The notes under the pieces are model-generated. The model had not been told where the DNA came from and did not search any database. It saw only the letters and a list, made by a program, of their open reading frames with translations. A stretch of DNA of 12,653 bases from assembly GCA_937875395.1 (NCBI GenBank), contig CALNCU010000035.1, positions 1 through 12,653 of the forward strand, in the 5' to 3' direction. Numbering within the stretch: the first letter of the stretch is position 1; each line of letters starts with the position of its first letter. This DNA is from an uncultured Armatimonadota bacterium. Its GTDB lineage: Bacteria > Armatimonadota > UBA5829 > DTJY01. Shown here piece after piece: positions 1-7,471 of this stretch. A program made the position numbers and the translations under genes.

Positions 1-301
1 AGGAGCATTGGCGGGTGGGCGGGTTAGGCTCCCGGAGGCACTACCCGAAAACCAAGCCACTCAATAACCTACATCCACCCGGTCTGCGGCGGGCGGAGCC
101 GTGACCAAATCATGGCAGGATGCTCTATTATCTACATATGCTTCGGCAGCGGCGTGCCAAGGCACTCTGCGACCGAAGTATCGCCCCCGGGGTTGGTGCA
201 CCTTGCTCCGGCAGCGGCGCCTTCGGCTCTGCGACCGAAGTATCGCCCCGGGGGTTGGTGCACCTTGCTTCGGTCGCAGACATAATTAAGTTTACGCGCC
301 G
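1..301. other. Gene-free left flank, GC-rich
   Basis: About 300 bases with no convincing gene. Positions 1-139 hold short open stretches running in from the window edge (one stops near 67, another near 104). Neither resembles a protein I recognise, so a gene tail cannot be shown. From about 140 the sequence becomes a structured tandem repeat, listed separately. The last part, about 281-301, is AT-richer and leads into the 3' end of the minus-strand 506-aa gene. No clear terminator with a T-run was seen for that gene. Confidence 0.6.
140..279. repeat. Imperfect tandem repeat with nested hairpins
   Basis: Two head-to-tail copies are visible, 140-204 (65 nt) and 205-266 (62 nt), with the beginning of a third at 267-273. 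Both share the block CTGCGACCGAAG (167-178 and 229-240), then a CCCCGGGG-like core and the GGTGCACC palindrome. Within each copy the start (CTTCGG or CTCCGG) can pair with the later CCGAAG. The inner part can form a smaller hairpin: GTGCC-AA-GGCAC in copy 1, and GCC-TTC-GGC with a CTTCGG tetraloop-like core in copy 2. At 268-279 the exact reverse complement CTTCGGTCGCAG can pair with 229-240. Unit lengths differ by 3 nt and 65/62 are not multiples of three, so both short reading frames here are by-products rather than a gene. It could be a dispersed intergenic element or a structured 3' RNA; its function is unknown. Confidence 0.8.
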
Positions 302-1822
302 CTAGGATGCCTCTACGCCTGCGGCCTCCCTTACGGATGCCGGCGCACGGCTTAGATCAAGCTCCGGGTACCCGCGGACTTCGTTGTGCAACCTCATAAA
401 CTCACAGCAGGCCCGCATTGCAGCCTGGGTATCAAAGAGAAGGTTTTGCGCCCATGTATCTGATTGAGGATCGTAAGATATCTCGCCTGCAAAGACCGGC
501 GCTATACCAAAGGCCCCTCCGGCTTCACCTGGAAGAGTCATCTCCATGCAGCAGACATGATCTTCCAGCCCTGCTTTAGGGAGCCAGGTGGGCAGGAAAT
601 CTGCGCTGGGTACGCTCATCTGCATGCCGCCGGTGTTAACGGTTTTGCAGAAGAAGAGCCGCATTCTTAGGTCTGCCAACTCCCTGTTTATCCTTTCTTT
701 CAGGAAGAGCCGGGCGGCGTTCAGGGCGCCCACTATAACGGCCACTTCGTCTGCATTATAGGTGTACTCCGTGGAGAGCGGGGTCTGCGCGTAGACTCCG
801 GGGAGCTTCCACCACTGGCTCTCCACGTAATCAAAGATTTTGGTGGCGGCCTCTGCATACGTCCTAAGCTTTGTAACTCTAAAGGCCTCCGTAAGTGCGC
901 GGAGCGCCTCTGCTGCGTCAACCAGCGTGGTGCCCACGGATTCAGAGGCATCCTGAGCGCCCACCAGGTTGTCTGCATACTCCCGCAGCAGTCTTAACGC
1001 CGCGGCCCGCAAATCATCAGAACGGGTAACTGTGGAGTACCATGCAAGCGATGATACCGCAACGGCCTGCGCCTGGATTTTGTTTATGGATGTATCCAGC
1101 AGGGTTGCTTTATTCTCTAAGATGGCAGAGAAGAGCGCATCTGCCTCCAGCATAAACCTGTTATGCGCGTTTTCATCCATAAATATGCCCTGCTTGCCTG
1201 CGAACGATGCCGCATCTGAGCAGGCCCAGAGCATGCACATCTGATCCTCAAGGTTTGTGTTGGAATCTGTAATGTGAACGCTGCCCTCTTCGGCAGACAT
1301 TGCAAAGAGTCCCCTGCCATCCCTTAAGTGACTGAATGCAAATTCGCACTGCCTTCTTGCAAGAATAGCCAGAAGAAGCGCTGTCTGAGACCACTGGCCG
1401 CGCTCCTTGCCGGAACTCTGGGCAGATTCAAACATCCTTGCGCACTCCGTCTCTGCAATAATGGCCCAGCCCTGCGCCTGCGGGCGGAGAGATCTGTCAA
1501 AACTCTCTCTGGGCCAGCGCCATGTGCTCAGGTTGTGTTCATCGTAGTTCTGCATCAGGTGAGGGTCGCCGCTCTTGTAGATGGCTTTTAGCAGCGATGG
1601 GTTAGATAGCGGCAGATCTGTTATGCACAGGCCTGCGTTCCCCAGCACCTTGTTTGCCTCATCTTCATCCATTGGTATTCCCATTCCTGATCCAAGAGCA
1701 AGGGAGATTGCGTTTAGCATAGAATACCAGGATGCTTCTTCCCTTGTTACATCAATATCAATGTTGCAGCCGGTTTCCGTATCTGCGCCCAGCATTGCTT
1801 CCTGGAGTCTCTTTTCTTCCAT
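302..1822 (-). CDS. Hypothetical 506-aa protein, predicted helical toroid-like
   Basis: I do not recognise a named family. The protein is rich in alternating amphipathic helices. Around residues 300-375 the pattern (helix, QWW at 336-338, PGVYA, TYNADEVA, helix) resembles the inner and outer helices of (alpha/alpha)6-barrel proteins such as six-hairpin glycosidase-like or YyaL-like folds. That fold is inference. There are two Cys-Cys pairs, at 424-425 and 472-473, and a Trp-rich segment near 98-104. No signal peptide or membrane segment is seen at the chosen start, so it is probably cytoplasmic. The ATG at 1820-1822 is preceded by a good GGGAGGA ribosome binding site about 8 nt upstream. It lies 56 nt downstream of the FMN-binding gene on the same strand, so cotranscription is likely. 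No catalytic residues can be assigned. Confidence 0.8.
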   Translation of the reverse strand: MEEKRLQEAMLGADTETGCNIDIDVTREEASWYSMLNAISLALGSGMGIPMDEDEANKVLGNAGLCITDLPLSNPSLLKAIYKSGDPHLMQNYDEHNLSTWRWPRESFDRSLRPQAQGWAIIAETECARMFESAQSSGKERGQWSQTALLLAILARRQCEFAFSHLRDGRGLFAMSAEEGSVHITDSNTNLEDQMCMLWACSDAASFAGKQGIFMDENAHNRFMLEADALFSAILENKATLLDTSINKIQAQAVAVSSLAWYSTVTRSDDLRAAALRLLREYADNLVGAQDASESVGTTLVDAAEALRALTEAFRVTKLRTYAEAATKIFDYVESQWWKLPGVYAQTPLSTEYTYNADEVAVIVGALNAARLFLKERINRELADLRMRLFFCKTVNTGGMQMSVPSADFLPTWLPKAGLEDHVCCMEMTLPGEAGGAFGIAPVFAGEISYDPQSDTWAQNLLFDTQAAMRACCEFMRLHNEVRGYPELDLSRAPASVREAAGVEAS

Positions 1823-1878
1823 GTGGTCTCTTCCTCCCGTGTAAAAGTTGTATTTTTAAGAGAAAATGTTACATTGCC

Positions 1879-2259
1879 CTAGGGCGGCGGCATAAGACGC
1901 ACGTTGTTAATCTTAAAGACAACCGCACCGTGGATTGGAAAACCGGGCGATTCATTTTGCATCATAGAGATCAGGTCATAATCTTCATCGCCCGAAACAT
2001 AACGCGCGCTTCCTTCCAGCAGATACGCCTCAAATCCTCCTGCGCGGTCTGCCACCATGGCCTGCGCACGCTCTGCTTCCGCAAGATCTCTACCAATTCC
2101 GGTGGCGCCGGTTGCCGGAAATACAAGCACGTTCTCATCTGAAAAACGCCCGTAATATTCTGGATATATCTTTGGACTCCCATTCAAAACGGCAAGGGGA
2201 ATATAGTGATTTGTAAGATTTAATTCTACTATCTCTCTTACACGCTCTGTTATCTTCAT
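1879..2259 (-). CDS. PNPOx-like FMN-binding split-barrel protein
   Basis: This 126-aa protein has the size and layout of the small pyridoxamine 5'-phosphate oxidase-like split-barrel family, whose members often bind FMN or a related flavin as dimers. The sequence shows an N-terminal helix (KITERVREIVEL), then a strand with the NGSPKIYP turn, a VLVFPATG strand, a helix containing AERAQAMVADR, a strand GGFEAYLLEGSARYVSG typical of the barrel, and a final strand HGAVVFKINNVRLM. These features match general family knowledge; the substrate cannot be inferred. The ATG is preceded by AGGGGGT about 8-9 nt upstream. It is the first gene of a two-gene minus-strand unit and faces a 328-nt divergent spacer. 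It is probably cytoplasmic, with no membrane segment. The family match is fairly sure; redox activity is only inferred. Confidence 0.8.
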   Translation of the reverse strand: MKITERVREIVELNLTNHYIPLAVLNGSPKIYPEYYGRFSDENVLVFPATGATGIGRDLAEAERAQAMVADRAGGFEAYLLEGSARYVSGDEDYDLISMMQNESPGFPIHGAVVFKINNVRLMPPP

Positions 2260-2587
2260 TACCGCTTACCCCCTGCGAGCAAATACCCATGCGACAACTC
2301 TGTGCTACCCATTTTAGCCTGCCAGGGAAACGCCCCCGCAACATTTCTGCGGGATATATTGCTGATTATTCCCCAAATATGCAAGCTGCACACCACCAAC
2401 GCCCCCCTCTTTAACCGGCATGGAAAGCTGCACTCGCCGGCATACAGGGAAAATGAGCATGCTTATATAGCCGGCAATGCGTTTTGAGTTCCGTTGTTCT
2501 GTGCAATAAACATCTTGTGGGATAAAGATGTTATACACGGCATCCATTTCAGAAAAAGAGAATGCCGGTGTTGGAAAGGAGCAGATT
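2260..2587. promoter_or_regulatory. Divergent intergenic region, probable promoters both ways
   Basis: This 328-nt spacer separates the minus-strand FMN-binding gene from the plus-strand outer-membrane gene, so it must hold start signals for both. It is AT-richer than the genes. A hairpin CCCGCA (2335-2340) / TGCGGG (2348-2353) and a dyad at 2509-2532 are present. A weak sigma70-like pair, TTGAGT (2484-2489) and TAAACA (2507-2512) at 17-nt spacing, lies upstream of the plus-strand gene; the -10 match is poor. Short open frames here lack ribosome binding sites or recognisable products. Confidence 0.45.
2509..2532. promoter_or_regulatory. Perfect 8-bp dyad, possible operator
   Basis: AACATCTT (2509-2516) and AAGATGTT (2525-2532) are perfect inverted repeats separated by 8 nt. 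The dyad lies 55 nt upstream of the outer-membrane protein start and partly overlaps the weak -10-like TAAACA at 2507-2512. This position would suit a repressor site or a 5'-UTR hairpin. No cognate regulator is encoded nearby. Confidence 0.35.
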
Positions 2588-3274
2588 ATGCGTTATCTGA
2601 TATTAGTTGTTACCATACTGCTTATTGCAGCAGTACCAGTTCTGGGCGCTTCCAGTTTTCTGGGAGGATTCAGCGGGAACATATACACGCCGGATGGGAT
2701 AATAGTCCCGGAGAAAACTCTTGAGCTATCATACCACGACACGCTCAAGCTCTTTGGGAACACGGATGTATCCGCATTAAGCGGAGTATATGGGTTTGGC
2801 ACCAACCTTGAAGCAGGAATTTCTTTTCTGCATAACAGCGATTCTGATGCTGTAATCAGTGCCAAATACAGGGTAATAAATGAGACTGCCGATAGCCCCG
2901 CAGTTCTTGTGGGAGTGTTTGATCTTGCCGGTACAGCAAACTGGATTAATGATAATCCGGGGTTCTTTATTGTGCTCTCCAAGAATATCACATCCTTTGC
3001 AAGCGAAGTGACAAATCAGCCATCCAAGCCGCTACGCCTCTCTATAGGCGCGGGCTCCGGCATATTTAACAACCTGTTTGCCGGGTTCGACTGGACAATT
3101 GAAAGGAACCTAAGCTTAATGGCCGAGATTAACGGCGGGCGCATTGCAGACCAGACAAACATTGTTAGTGCAGGTTTGCGCTGGGCTGCAATCCCGGATT
3201 TAAGAGTAGATGCTGCATATGTAGGCTTCAAACAGTTTGCATTTGGCGCAAACTACAGAATAGCATTCAGGTAG
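2588..3274 (+). CDS. Secreted outer-membrane beta-barrel protein, YjbH-like
   Basis: The 228-aa product starts with a clear signal peptide (MRYLILVVTILLIAAVPVLG, probable cleavage before Ala21). The mature part begins with GGFSGNIYTPDG, a motif like that at the start of YjbH-type exopolysaccharide-associated outer-membrane proteins. Alternating hydrophobic/polar strands follow, and the protein ends in an aromatic-containing strand (FAFGANYRIAFR), as in beta-barrels assembled by Bam. It is much shorter than full YjbH, so it is a small-barrel relative at best. The ATG at 2588 was chosen over an upstream one at 2528 because AAAGGAG sits 7 nt before it and the signal peptide begins exactly there. 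It is the first gene of the plus-strand block, and a 12-bp inverted repeat follows it. Location is confident; molecular role is unknown. Confidence 0.75.
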   Translation: MRYLILVVTILLIAAVPVLGASSFLGGFSGNIYTPDGIIVPEKTLELSYHDTLKLFGNTDVSALSGVYGFGTNLEAGISFLHNSDSDAVISAKYRVINETADSPAVLVGVFDLAGTANWINDNPGFFIVLSKNITSFASEVTNQPSKPLRLSIGAGSGIFNNLFAGFDWTIERNLSLMAEINGGRIADQTNIVSAGLRWAAIPDLRVDAAYVGFKQFAFGANYRIAFR

Positions 3275-3284
3275 CGGATACTGA

Positions 3285-3327
3285 GTTTGCTGCTGCTCCG
3301 GTGGCAAATACCAAGGCAGCAGCAAAC
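3285..3327. terminator. 12-bp perfect inverted repeat after the barrel gene
   Basis: GTTTGCTGCTGC (3285-3296) and GCAGCAGCAAAC (3316-3327) are perfectly complementary around a 19-nt loop, just after the stop at 3274. The stem is strong, but no T-run follows on the plus strand (CATTTGGTC), so it is not a classic intrinsic terminator. It may stabilise the upstream message end, attenuate read-through into the stress-protein gene, or act as a protein site. Confidence 0.45.
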
Positions 3328-3354
3328 CATTTGGTCATGAAAGAGGCAGATTGA

Positions 3355-3759
3355 ATGCGCGTGCTTATAACAACGGACGGCTCGGAAGATTCCTACAAGG
3401 CGGTACGCAGCTATATCCACCTCACTCATGCAACCCAGCATGATATAAACATTCTTTACGTCATGCCCCGCATAGCAATAGGCCGTGATGCGGGCTACTT
3501 CCAGCTTGAACAGGAGCGGGAGGCTGCAGGAGCGCTGAATACTGTCAAAGAGATCTTCCGTGAGGTAGGAGAGGTTATAAAAACAGAACTGAAACAGGGG
3601 GACGCAGCTCAGGCCATTGTTCAGGTTGCAAAAGACGGTGAATATGATCTTATAGTAATGGGTCGCAAGGGCCGCGGCGGATTCCGGGAGTATCTGCTTG
3701 GCAGTGTAAGCCGCTACGTTGTGCAAAACGCCCCATGCTCCGTGTTTATAGGCAGGTAG
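3355..3759 (+). CDS. Universal stress protein, UspA family, ATP-binding type
   Basis: This 134-aa single-domain Usp protein has the usual family length. The beta1 strand MRVLITTDGSEDS carries the conserved acidic residue Asp8 and Ser10. The C-terminal part carries the complete nucleotide-binding signature G-2x-G-9x-G-S (Gly103, Gly106, Gly116-Ser117, in GRKGRGGFREYLLGSVS), so it should bind ATP, unlike the E. coli UspA type. The ending PCSVFIGR is the typical final strand. Family knowledge: cytoplasmic dimer linked to stress survival or energy sensing. A GAGG ribosome binding site lies about 8 nt before the ATG. It sits between genes for two exported proteins, with spacers of 80 nt upstream and 97 nt downstream, so it may have its own transcript. 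Confidence 0.95.
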   Translation: MRVLITTDGSEDSYKAVRSYIHLTHATQHDINILYVMPRIAIGRDAGYFQLEQEREAAGALNTVKEIFREVGEVIKTELKQGDAAQAIVQVAKDGEYDLIVMGRKGRGGFREYLLGSVSRYVVQNAPCSVFIGR

Positions 3760-3856
3760 CATCATCCGGCTTCAACTTCTACCACGCAGGGTACAAATTG
3801 CAATAGATGCGGGGTTTGCCGCAAGCTTGTGCAAATCTTTAGGCGGGGGGATTGCC

Positions 3857-5461
3857 ATGATTTACAGACTAATTGTATTTGCCTGCACAGCCCTTATAAT
3901 ATATGCTGCGCCGTATTCCCAGGCTCAAACTAAAGCCTCCGATGCCAAGGCGGCGGCCAGGGAGATGCAGTCCACGGGAGTCTCGCCGGAGGAAGCACAG
4001 CTAAAACTTGCAGAGGCCATGCACTGGAGCCCCCGGATTAACGCACAGTACGCATATCCCTCCTTAATCCGGTACTCCATACGTACCCCCGGCAATATGT
4101 ACAATCCTCCGCCCATTATAATGTTTAATAACCGGGGAGATATGGCCCTTATCTGGGACCCGTACTTCCACCATTTTAAGTGGATAGCCATAGTACCGCC
4201 CTACCCGGGATACGTGCGGCCTCCCACCATAATCTACGGCCCCGGAATTTATGAGAACGAAGAGCAATACGCGCCCGCAGAGGGGACGCAGGCGGCAAGT
4301 GTGCGCACCTCCGTGGGAGAGGTAATCCGGGTGCTGCCCGGAAGAACGCCCAAGATGGTTGTAAACATAGGCGGGCGTGCTGCCTCCGTTGCAATCTCCC
4401 CGGATGCGCTCCTCCTCAGGGGGCCTATTGGGGGCAGGCTGGCAGAGGTGCCGATGGGAGATATCAGGCCGGGAGATAGGGTAATCCTTCAGTTCATGGG
4501 GCAGGAGACTGCAGGGATTGTAAGGGCGCAGTACTTTGCCGTCTATGGAAAGGTGCAATCAATAGCAGTCAACACCATACTTCTTAATACCGGCGCCACA
4601 CTTAGAATATCGGCCGAGACGGATATAGTCCTCCCGGGGAACATAACGGGCGCTCTGCAGGATATAAAGACCGGAGATGCTGTGGTGGCCAGGGTAGCGC
4701 CCATAAGCGGCAAGACGTTTTTAATAAAAGTACTGGATGGCAGAGAGCGCCAGCCGTCCAATTCAGAAGAAGAAGGCAGCCAGATAAACCTGAACAGCAC
4801 CGGCCCGTTCAGAGCGGGCGATATACTTATCATAGAATTTAACGGACAGCCCGGCGGAAAGGCATCTTTTACAATCCCGGGAGTGGTTGCAAATGTGCCT
4901 ATGACAGAGGTGGAGCCGGGCCTCTATCGCGGCGAGTACAGCGTAACACCGGGAGATATTGCCATAAGGGAGCAGTTGACTATCCGGTTTAGATCACCGT
5001 CCGGCGCTACGTATACCCGGACATCCGGCCCCCTGGTTACCATAAGAACCATGGCCGGATACCTGCCGCAGATTATATCTCCACGGCAGGGCGAATATAT
5101 ATCCAGCCCGCTGGTGGTAAAGGGGATAGCGCAGCCGGGCTCCCTGGTAAGGGTAACCATCCTATATAGGGCAGATATACAAAACGCGCTCCCTATTGAA
5201 GGGCTCACCGCCTACGAAGATGCAGAAGCCGATGCCCAGGGAAAATGGCAGACAACTCCGCTTCCGGCTGTTGCTCCGTTCTATGAGGACAGCTCGGAAC
5301 TGCCGGACTACTTTGGGTCGCTCTCAGAGATATTCAGATTCCCAAAAGTAGAACCCGTAATGTATATTGTCACCGCAGCAAGCATTAATGCAAACGGTGA
5401 AGAAACAGCGGCATACAGCGTGCAGGTTACAAAGGCGCCGGGCAGAATAATGAGCAAATAG
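3857..5461 (+). CDS. Secreted multidomain beta-rich protein, DUF5666-like repeats and Ig-like domains
   Basis: The 534-aa product begins with a signal peptide (MIYRLIVFACTALIIYAA, cleavage near SQA at residue 23). A short helix follows (about 30-55), then a Pro/Tyr-rich segment (about 65-145; NPPPI, VPPYPGY). Two tandem modules of about 70 aa come next (about 153-228 and 229-296). Each runs from VGEVIRV or YGKVQSI to a GD-hydrophobic strand (GDRVILQF, GDAVVARV), like DUF5666 beta-barrels. Residues 312-397 form another beta module (FRAGDILIIEF, FTIPG, PGLYRGEY), and 404-526 an Ig-like fold (ISPRQGEYISSPLVVKG). Start 3857 was preferred over 3827 because a GGCGGGGGG ribosome-binding-like run precedes it and the signal peptide starts there. 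It is probably periplasmic or surface-exposed and structural or ligand-binding; no catalytic motif is visible. The final stop overlaps an AGGAGG motif. Confidence 0.75.
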   Translation: MIYRLIVFACTALIIYAAPYSQAQTKASDAKAAAREMQSTGVSPEEAQLKLAEAMHWSPRINAQYAYPSLIRYSIRTPGNMYNPPPIIMFNNRGDMALIWDPYFHHFKWIAIVPPYPGYVRPPTIIYGPGIYENEEQYAPAEGTQAASVRTSVGEVIRVLPGRTPKMVVNIGGRAASVAISPDALLLRGPIGGRLAEVPMGDIRPGDRVILQFMGQETAGIVRAQYFAVYGKVQSIAVNTILLNTGATLRISAETDIVLPGNITGALQDIKTGDAVVARVAPISGKTFLIKVLDGRERQPSNSEEEGSQINLNSTGPFRAGDILIIEFNGQPGGKASFTIPGVVANVPMTEVEPGLYRGEYSVTPGDIAIREQLTIRFRSPSGATYTRTSGPLVTIRTMAGYLPQIISPRQGEYISSPLVVKGIAQPGSLVRVTILYRADIQNALPIEGLTAYEDAEADAQGKWQTTPLPAVAPFYEDSSELPDYFGSLSEIFRFPKVEPVMYIVTAASINANGEETAAYSVQVTKAPGRIMSK

Positions 5462-5533
5462 GAGGATCAACCGGGCCTTTGGTAGAATTAGTTATCATTA
5501 AACTATCAATAATTGCAGCCGCTGGAGTATGGT

Positions 5534-6382
5534 ATGCCCCAAGGTTTACGTAACATATATTTTTTTACAAGAGACGTATTTAAAGAATTTTCAGAGGATA
5601 GAGGCGGTCTCTTTGCTGCTGCAATAGGTTTTTTTGGTCTTATCTCCCTCATCCCCCTTATGCTTCTGGCCGTGGGTATCTTTGGGTATGTCCTTGGGTC
5701 CGGACAGGCGCTTGAAACCGTTGTAAATTTTGCGCGTAATTACATACCAATAGGTACTGAATCCCTTGAAAAAGACCTTACGGCGTTAAGCCAGCAATCC
5801 GGCCTGCTGAGCGGCCTGGGGCTTGTGGGATTGGCATGGACGGGCATGCAGGTATTTGTCATCCTTCAGCAAGTGATGATTATTGCGCTTGACTCCAAAA
5901 AGCGCCTGGGATTCTTTAAGGCAAGGGCCGTGGCGCTCTTAATGGTGATTATTGCAGGGGCGCTGCTGGCGTTTTCAATAGGCGCCACATCCTTTCTTAC
6001 CGTGGTAAGCTCCTACCATGTTCGCGGGCTGGAGCCTGAGAATATGAAGGCCTTCTGGGATTTTCTGGGAGTTCTTGGCCCGGCCATTGTATCTACGCTT
6101 GCCTTTGTGCTTATTTACCGTTTCCTGCCTATGGTAGACATAGGGATGATCTGTCCGCTTACCGGCGGCATAACCGCAGGGCTTCTGTTTGAACTGGCAA
6201 AGAACGTTTTTAGATGGTACGTAATCCACTTTGCCGACTTCACCCGCGTATACGGCTCACTTGGAAGTGTAATAGTACTGGTAATCTGGATATACTATGT
6301 TTCGATGATCCTGGTTCTGGGGGCCGAAGTAGCTTGTGTATGCGCACGCAGAAAGGGTTTTATAGCGCCTCATGGAGGTTAA
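5534..6382 (+). CDS. YihY/BrkB-family inner-membrane protein
   Basis: The 282-aa integral membrane protein has about six hydrophobic segments. Family hallmarks are the early FSEDRGGLFAAAIGFFGLISLIPLMLL segment (split as FAAAIGFFGLISLIPLML), the central LAFVLIYRFLPM strand-helix, and the last-third TRVYGSLGSVIVLVIWIYY followed by LGAEVACV. These are typical of YihY/BrkB (once wrongly called ribonuclease BN). Function in this family is not settled; transport or envelope roles are proposed. The ATG at 5534 was chosen because GGAG lies 6 nt upstream. An in-frame TTG at 5513 has no such site. The gene ends 3 nt before the AI-2E permease gene, so the two are cotranscribed and probably translationally coupled. 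Confidence 0.9.
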   Translation: MPQGLRNIYFFTRDVFKEFSEDRGGLFAAAIGFFGLISLIPLMLLAVGIFGYVLGSGQALETVVNFARNYIPIGTESLEKDLTALSQQSGLLSGLGLVGLAWTGMQVFVILQQVMIIALDSKKRLGFFKARAVALLMVIIAGALLAFSIGATSFLTVVSSYHVRGLEPENMKAFWDFLGVLGPAIVSTLAFVLIYRFLPMVDIGMICPLTGGITAGLLFELAKNVFRWYVIHFADFTRVYGSLGSVIVLVIWIYYVSMILVLGAEVACVCARRKGFIAPHGG

Positions 6383-6385
6383 GAA

Positions 6386-7450
6386 ATGCCTAAGCGGGGA
6401 GATCAGAGGGCTGCAGGCTGGCTGCCTGTAATACTTCTTGTGGCGGGCATTCTTCTTCTGTATCTGCTCTGGAAAATATTATACATCTTTGTCCTGGCCG
6501 CCCTGCTGGCGTTTATAATGCATCCCCTGGTTGACCTGCTGGATAGAAAGCTGCCGCGGGCCTTCTCTATAGCAAGCGTTTTTCTGGTTTTTATAATAGC
6601 CCTAATAATAGTTACAGGGCTGCTTGCGCCCGTTATAGCAGACCAGACACATGAACTTATAACCGCTTTTCCCGGCTATCTGAATAAAGCAAAGGAGTTT
6701 ACAGATAGTTTTAGGGGAAGGTTTTTGGGCCCCGGGAGCAGATGGCAGGGGTTTGCAAACGGCCTGTTTACCCAGTTGCAGGCAAGCGCCGCACGCCTGG
6801 CGCAGAGCACTCTCCCCGCCGTATTCTCATTCTTCACAAGCCTTATCACGCTTATCCTTGTGCCGCTCCTTGCTTTTTATATGCTCTTGGGACAGAAGGA
6901 CTACAAGGCCACTCTGCTCTCCATAACGCCGGAGCCGCATAAAGAAACGATAAGCCATCTCCTGCATTGCATGGGTGAAGCGCTGTGGACGTTCATTAAG
7001 GGTGAATCCATACTTATGCTCTCGGTTGGGCTGCTTGCAGGATTTGGCCTCCACTTTGTAGGGATGCCTTACGCGGCAGTCTTTGGCGTAATAGCCGGGC
7101 TGCTTGAAATAGTGCCTAATTTTGGACCTGCCACCACCACAATTATTGTAGCCCTGGTAGGGTTTCTCATCTCGCCGTGGCTGGGGATTAAAGGGATTAT
7201 AATAACAACTGGTGTGCAGCTTCTTGAGAACACCGTTTTAAGCCCGTACATAATATCAAAAGCAGTGGGGTTAAGCCCGGTAACCATAGTCTTTTCCATA
7301 TTTTTAGGAGCAGCTCTGGGTGGAATTGTGGGCACATTAATAGCCGTACCCCTGGCTACAATAGTAAAAATATTCATCCTGTACTTCTACGCATCAGAAA
7401 CAGACCTTCCGGGTAGAAACATCTGCAGGCCGTCCCAAAAGAAGCGCTGA
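6386..7450 (+). CDS. AI-2E family permease (PerM/TqsA/YdiK-like)
   Basis: The 354-aa polytopic membrane protein matches the family's usual size and arrangement. Two N-terminal TM helices are followed by LAFIMHPLVDLLDRKLPR, a hallmark of the family. A third TM and an amphipathic extracytoplasmic region (about 90-150) come next. The C-terminal half then carries several TM helices, including GVIAGLLEIVPNFGP and LLENTVLSPYIISKAVGLSP, which are strongly conserved. Members include the autoinducer-2 exporter TqsA, but many move other ions such as Na+/H+. The substrate cannot be read from sequence, and no quorum-sensing gene is nearby. GGAGG lies 7 nt before the ATG and overlaps the end of the YihY gene. 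It is the middle gene of a three-gene membrane operon. Confidence 0.93.
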   Translation: MPKRGDQRAAGWLPVILLVAGILLLYLLWKILYIFVLAALLAFIMHPLVDLLDRKLPRAFSIASVFLVFIIALIIVTGLLAPVIADQTHELITAFPGYLNKAKEFTDSFRGRFLGPGSRWQGFANGLFTQLQASAARLAQSTLPAVFSFFTSLITLILVPLLAFYMLLGQKDYKATLLSITPEPHKETISHLLHCMGEALWTFIKGESILMLSVGLLAGFGLHFVGMPYAAVFGVIAGLLEIVPNFGPATTTIIVALVGFLISPWLGIKGIIITTGVQLLENTVLSPYIISKAVGLSPVTIVFSIFLGAALGGIVGTLIAVPLATIVKIFILYFYASETDLPGRNICRPSQKKR

Positions 7451-7471
7451 AAACCTGCATCGGGAGGTACC

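Noticed and set aside
140..279. CRISPR array
   Set aside because: Repeats are adjacent with no unique spacers, differ in length, and no cas gene is present.
101..305. Two short plus-strand frames encoding CDRSIAPGVGAPC-type repeats
   Set aside because: They arise from the tandem repeat read in different frames; the unit length breaks the frame, and there is no convincing ribosome binding site.
2302..2547. Two overlapping short frames in the divergent spacer
   Set aside because: No ribosome binding site and no recognisable product; the region is better explained as regulatory.
3253..3765. 170-aa minus-strand open frame
   Set aside because: It is the antisense shadow of the universal stress protein gene, whose motifs are complete.
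4064..4558. 164-aa minus-strand open frame
   Set aside because: It lies wholly inside the secreted-protein gene, which has a signal peptide and domain structure.
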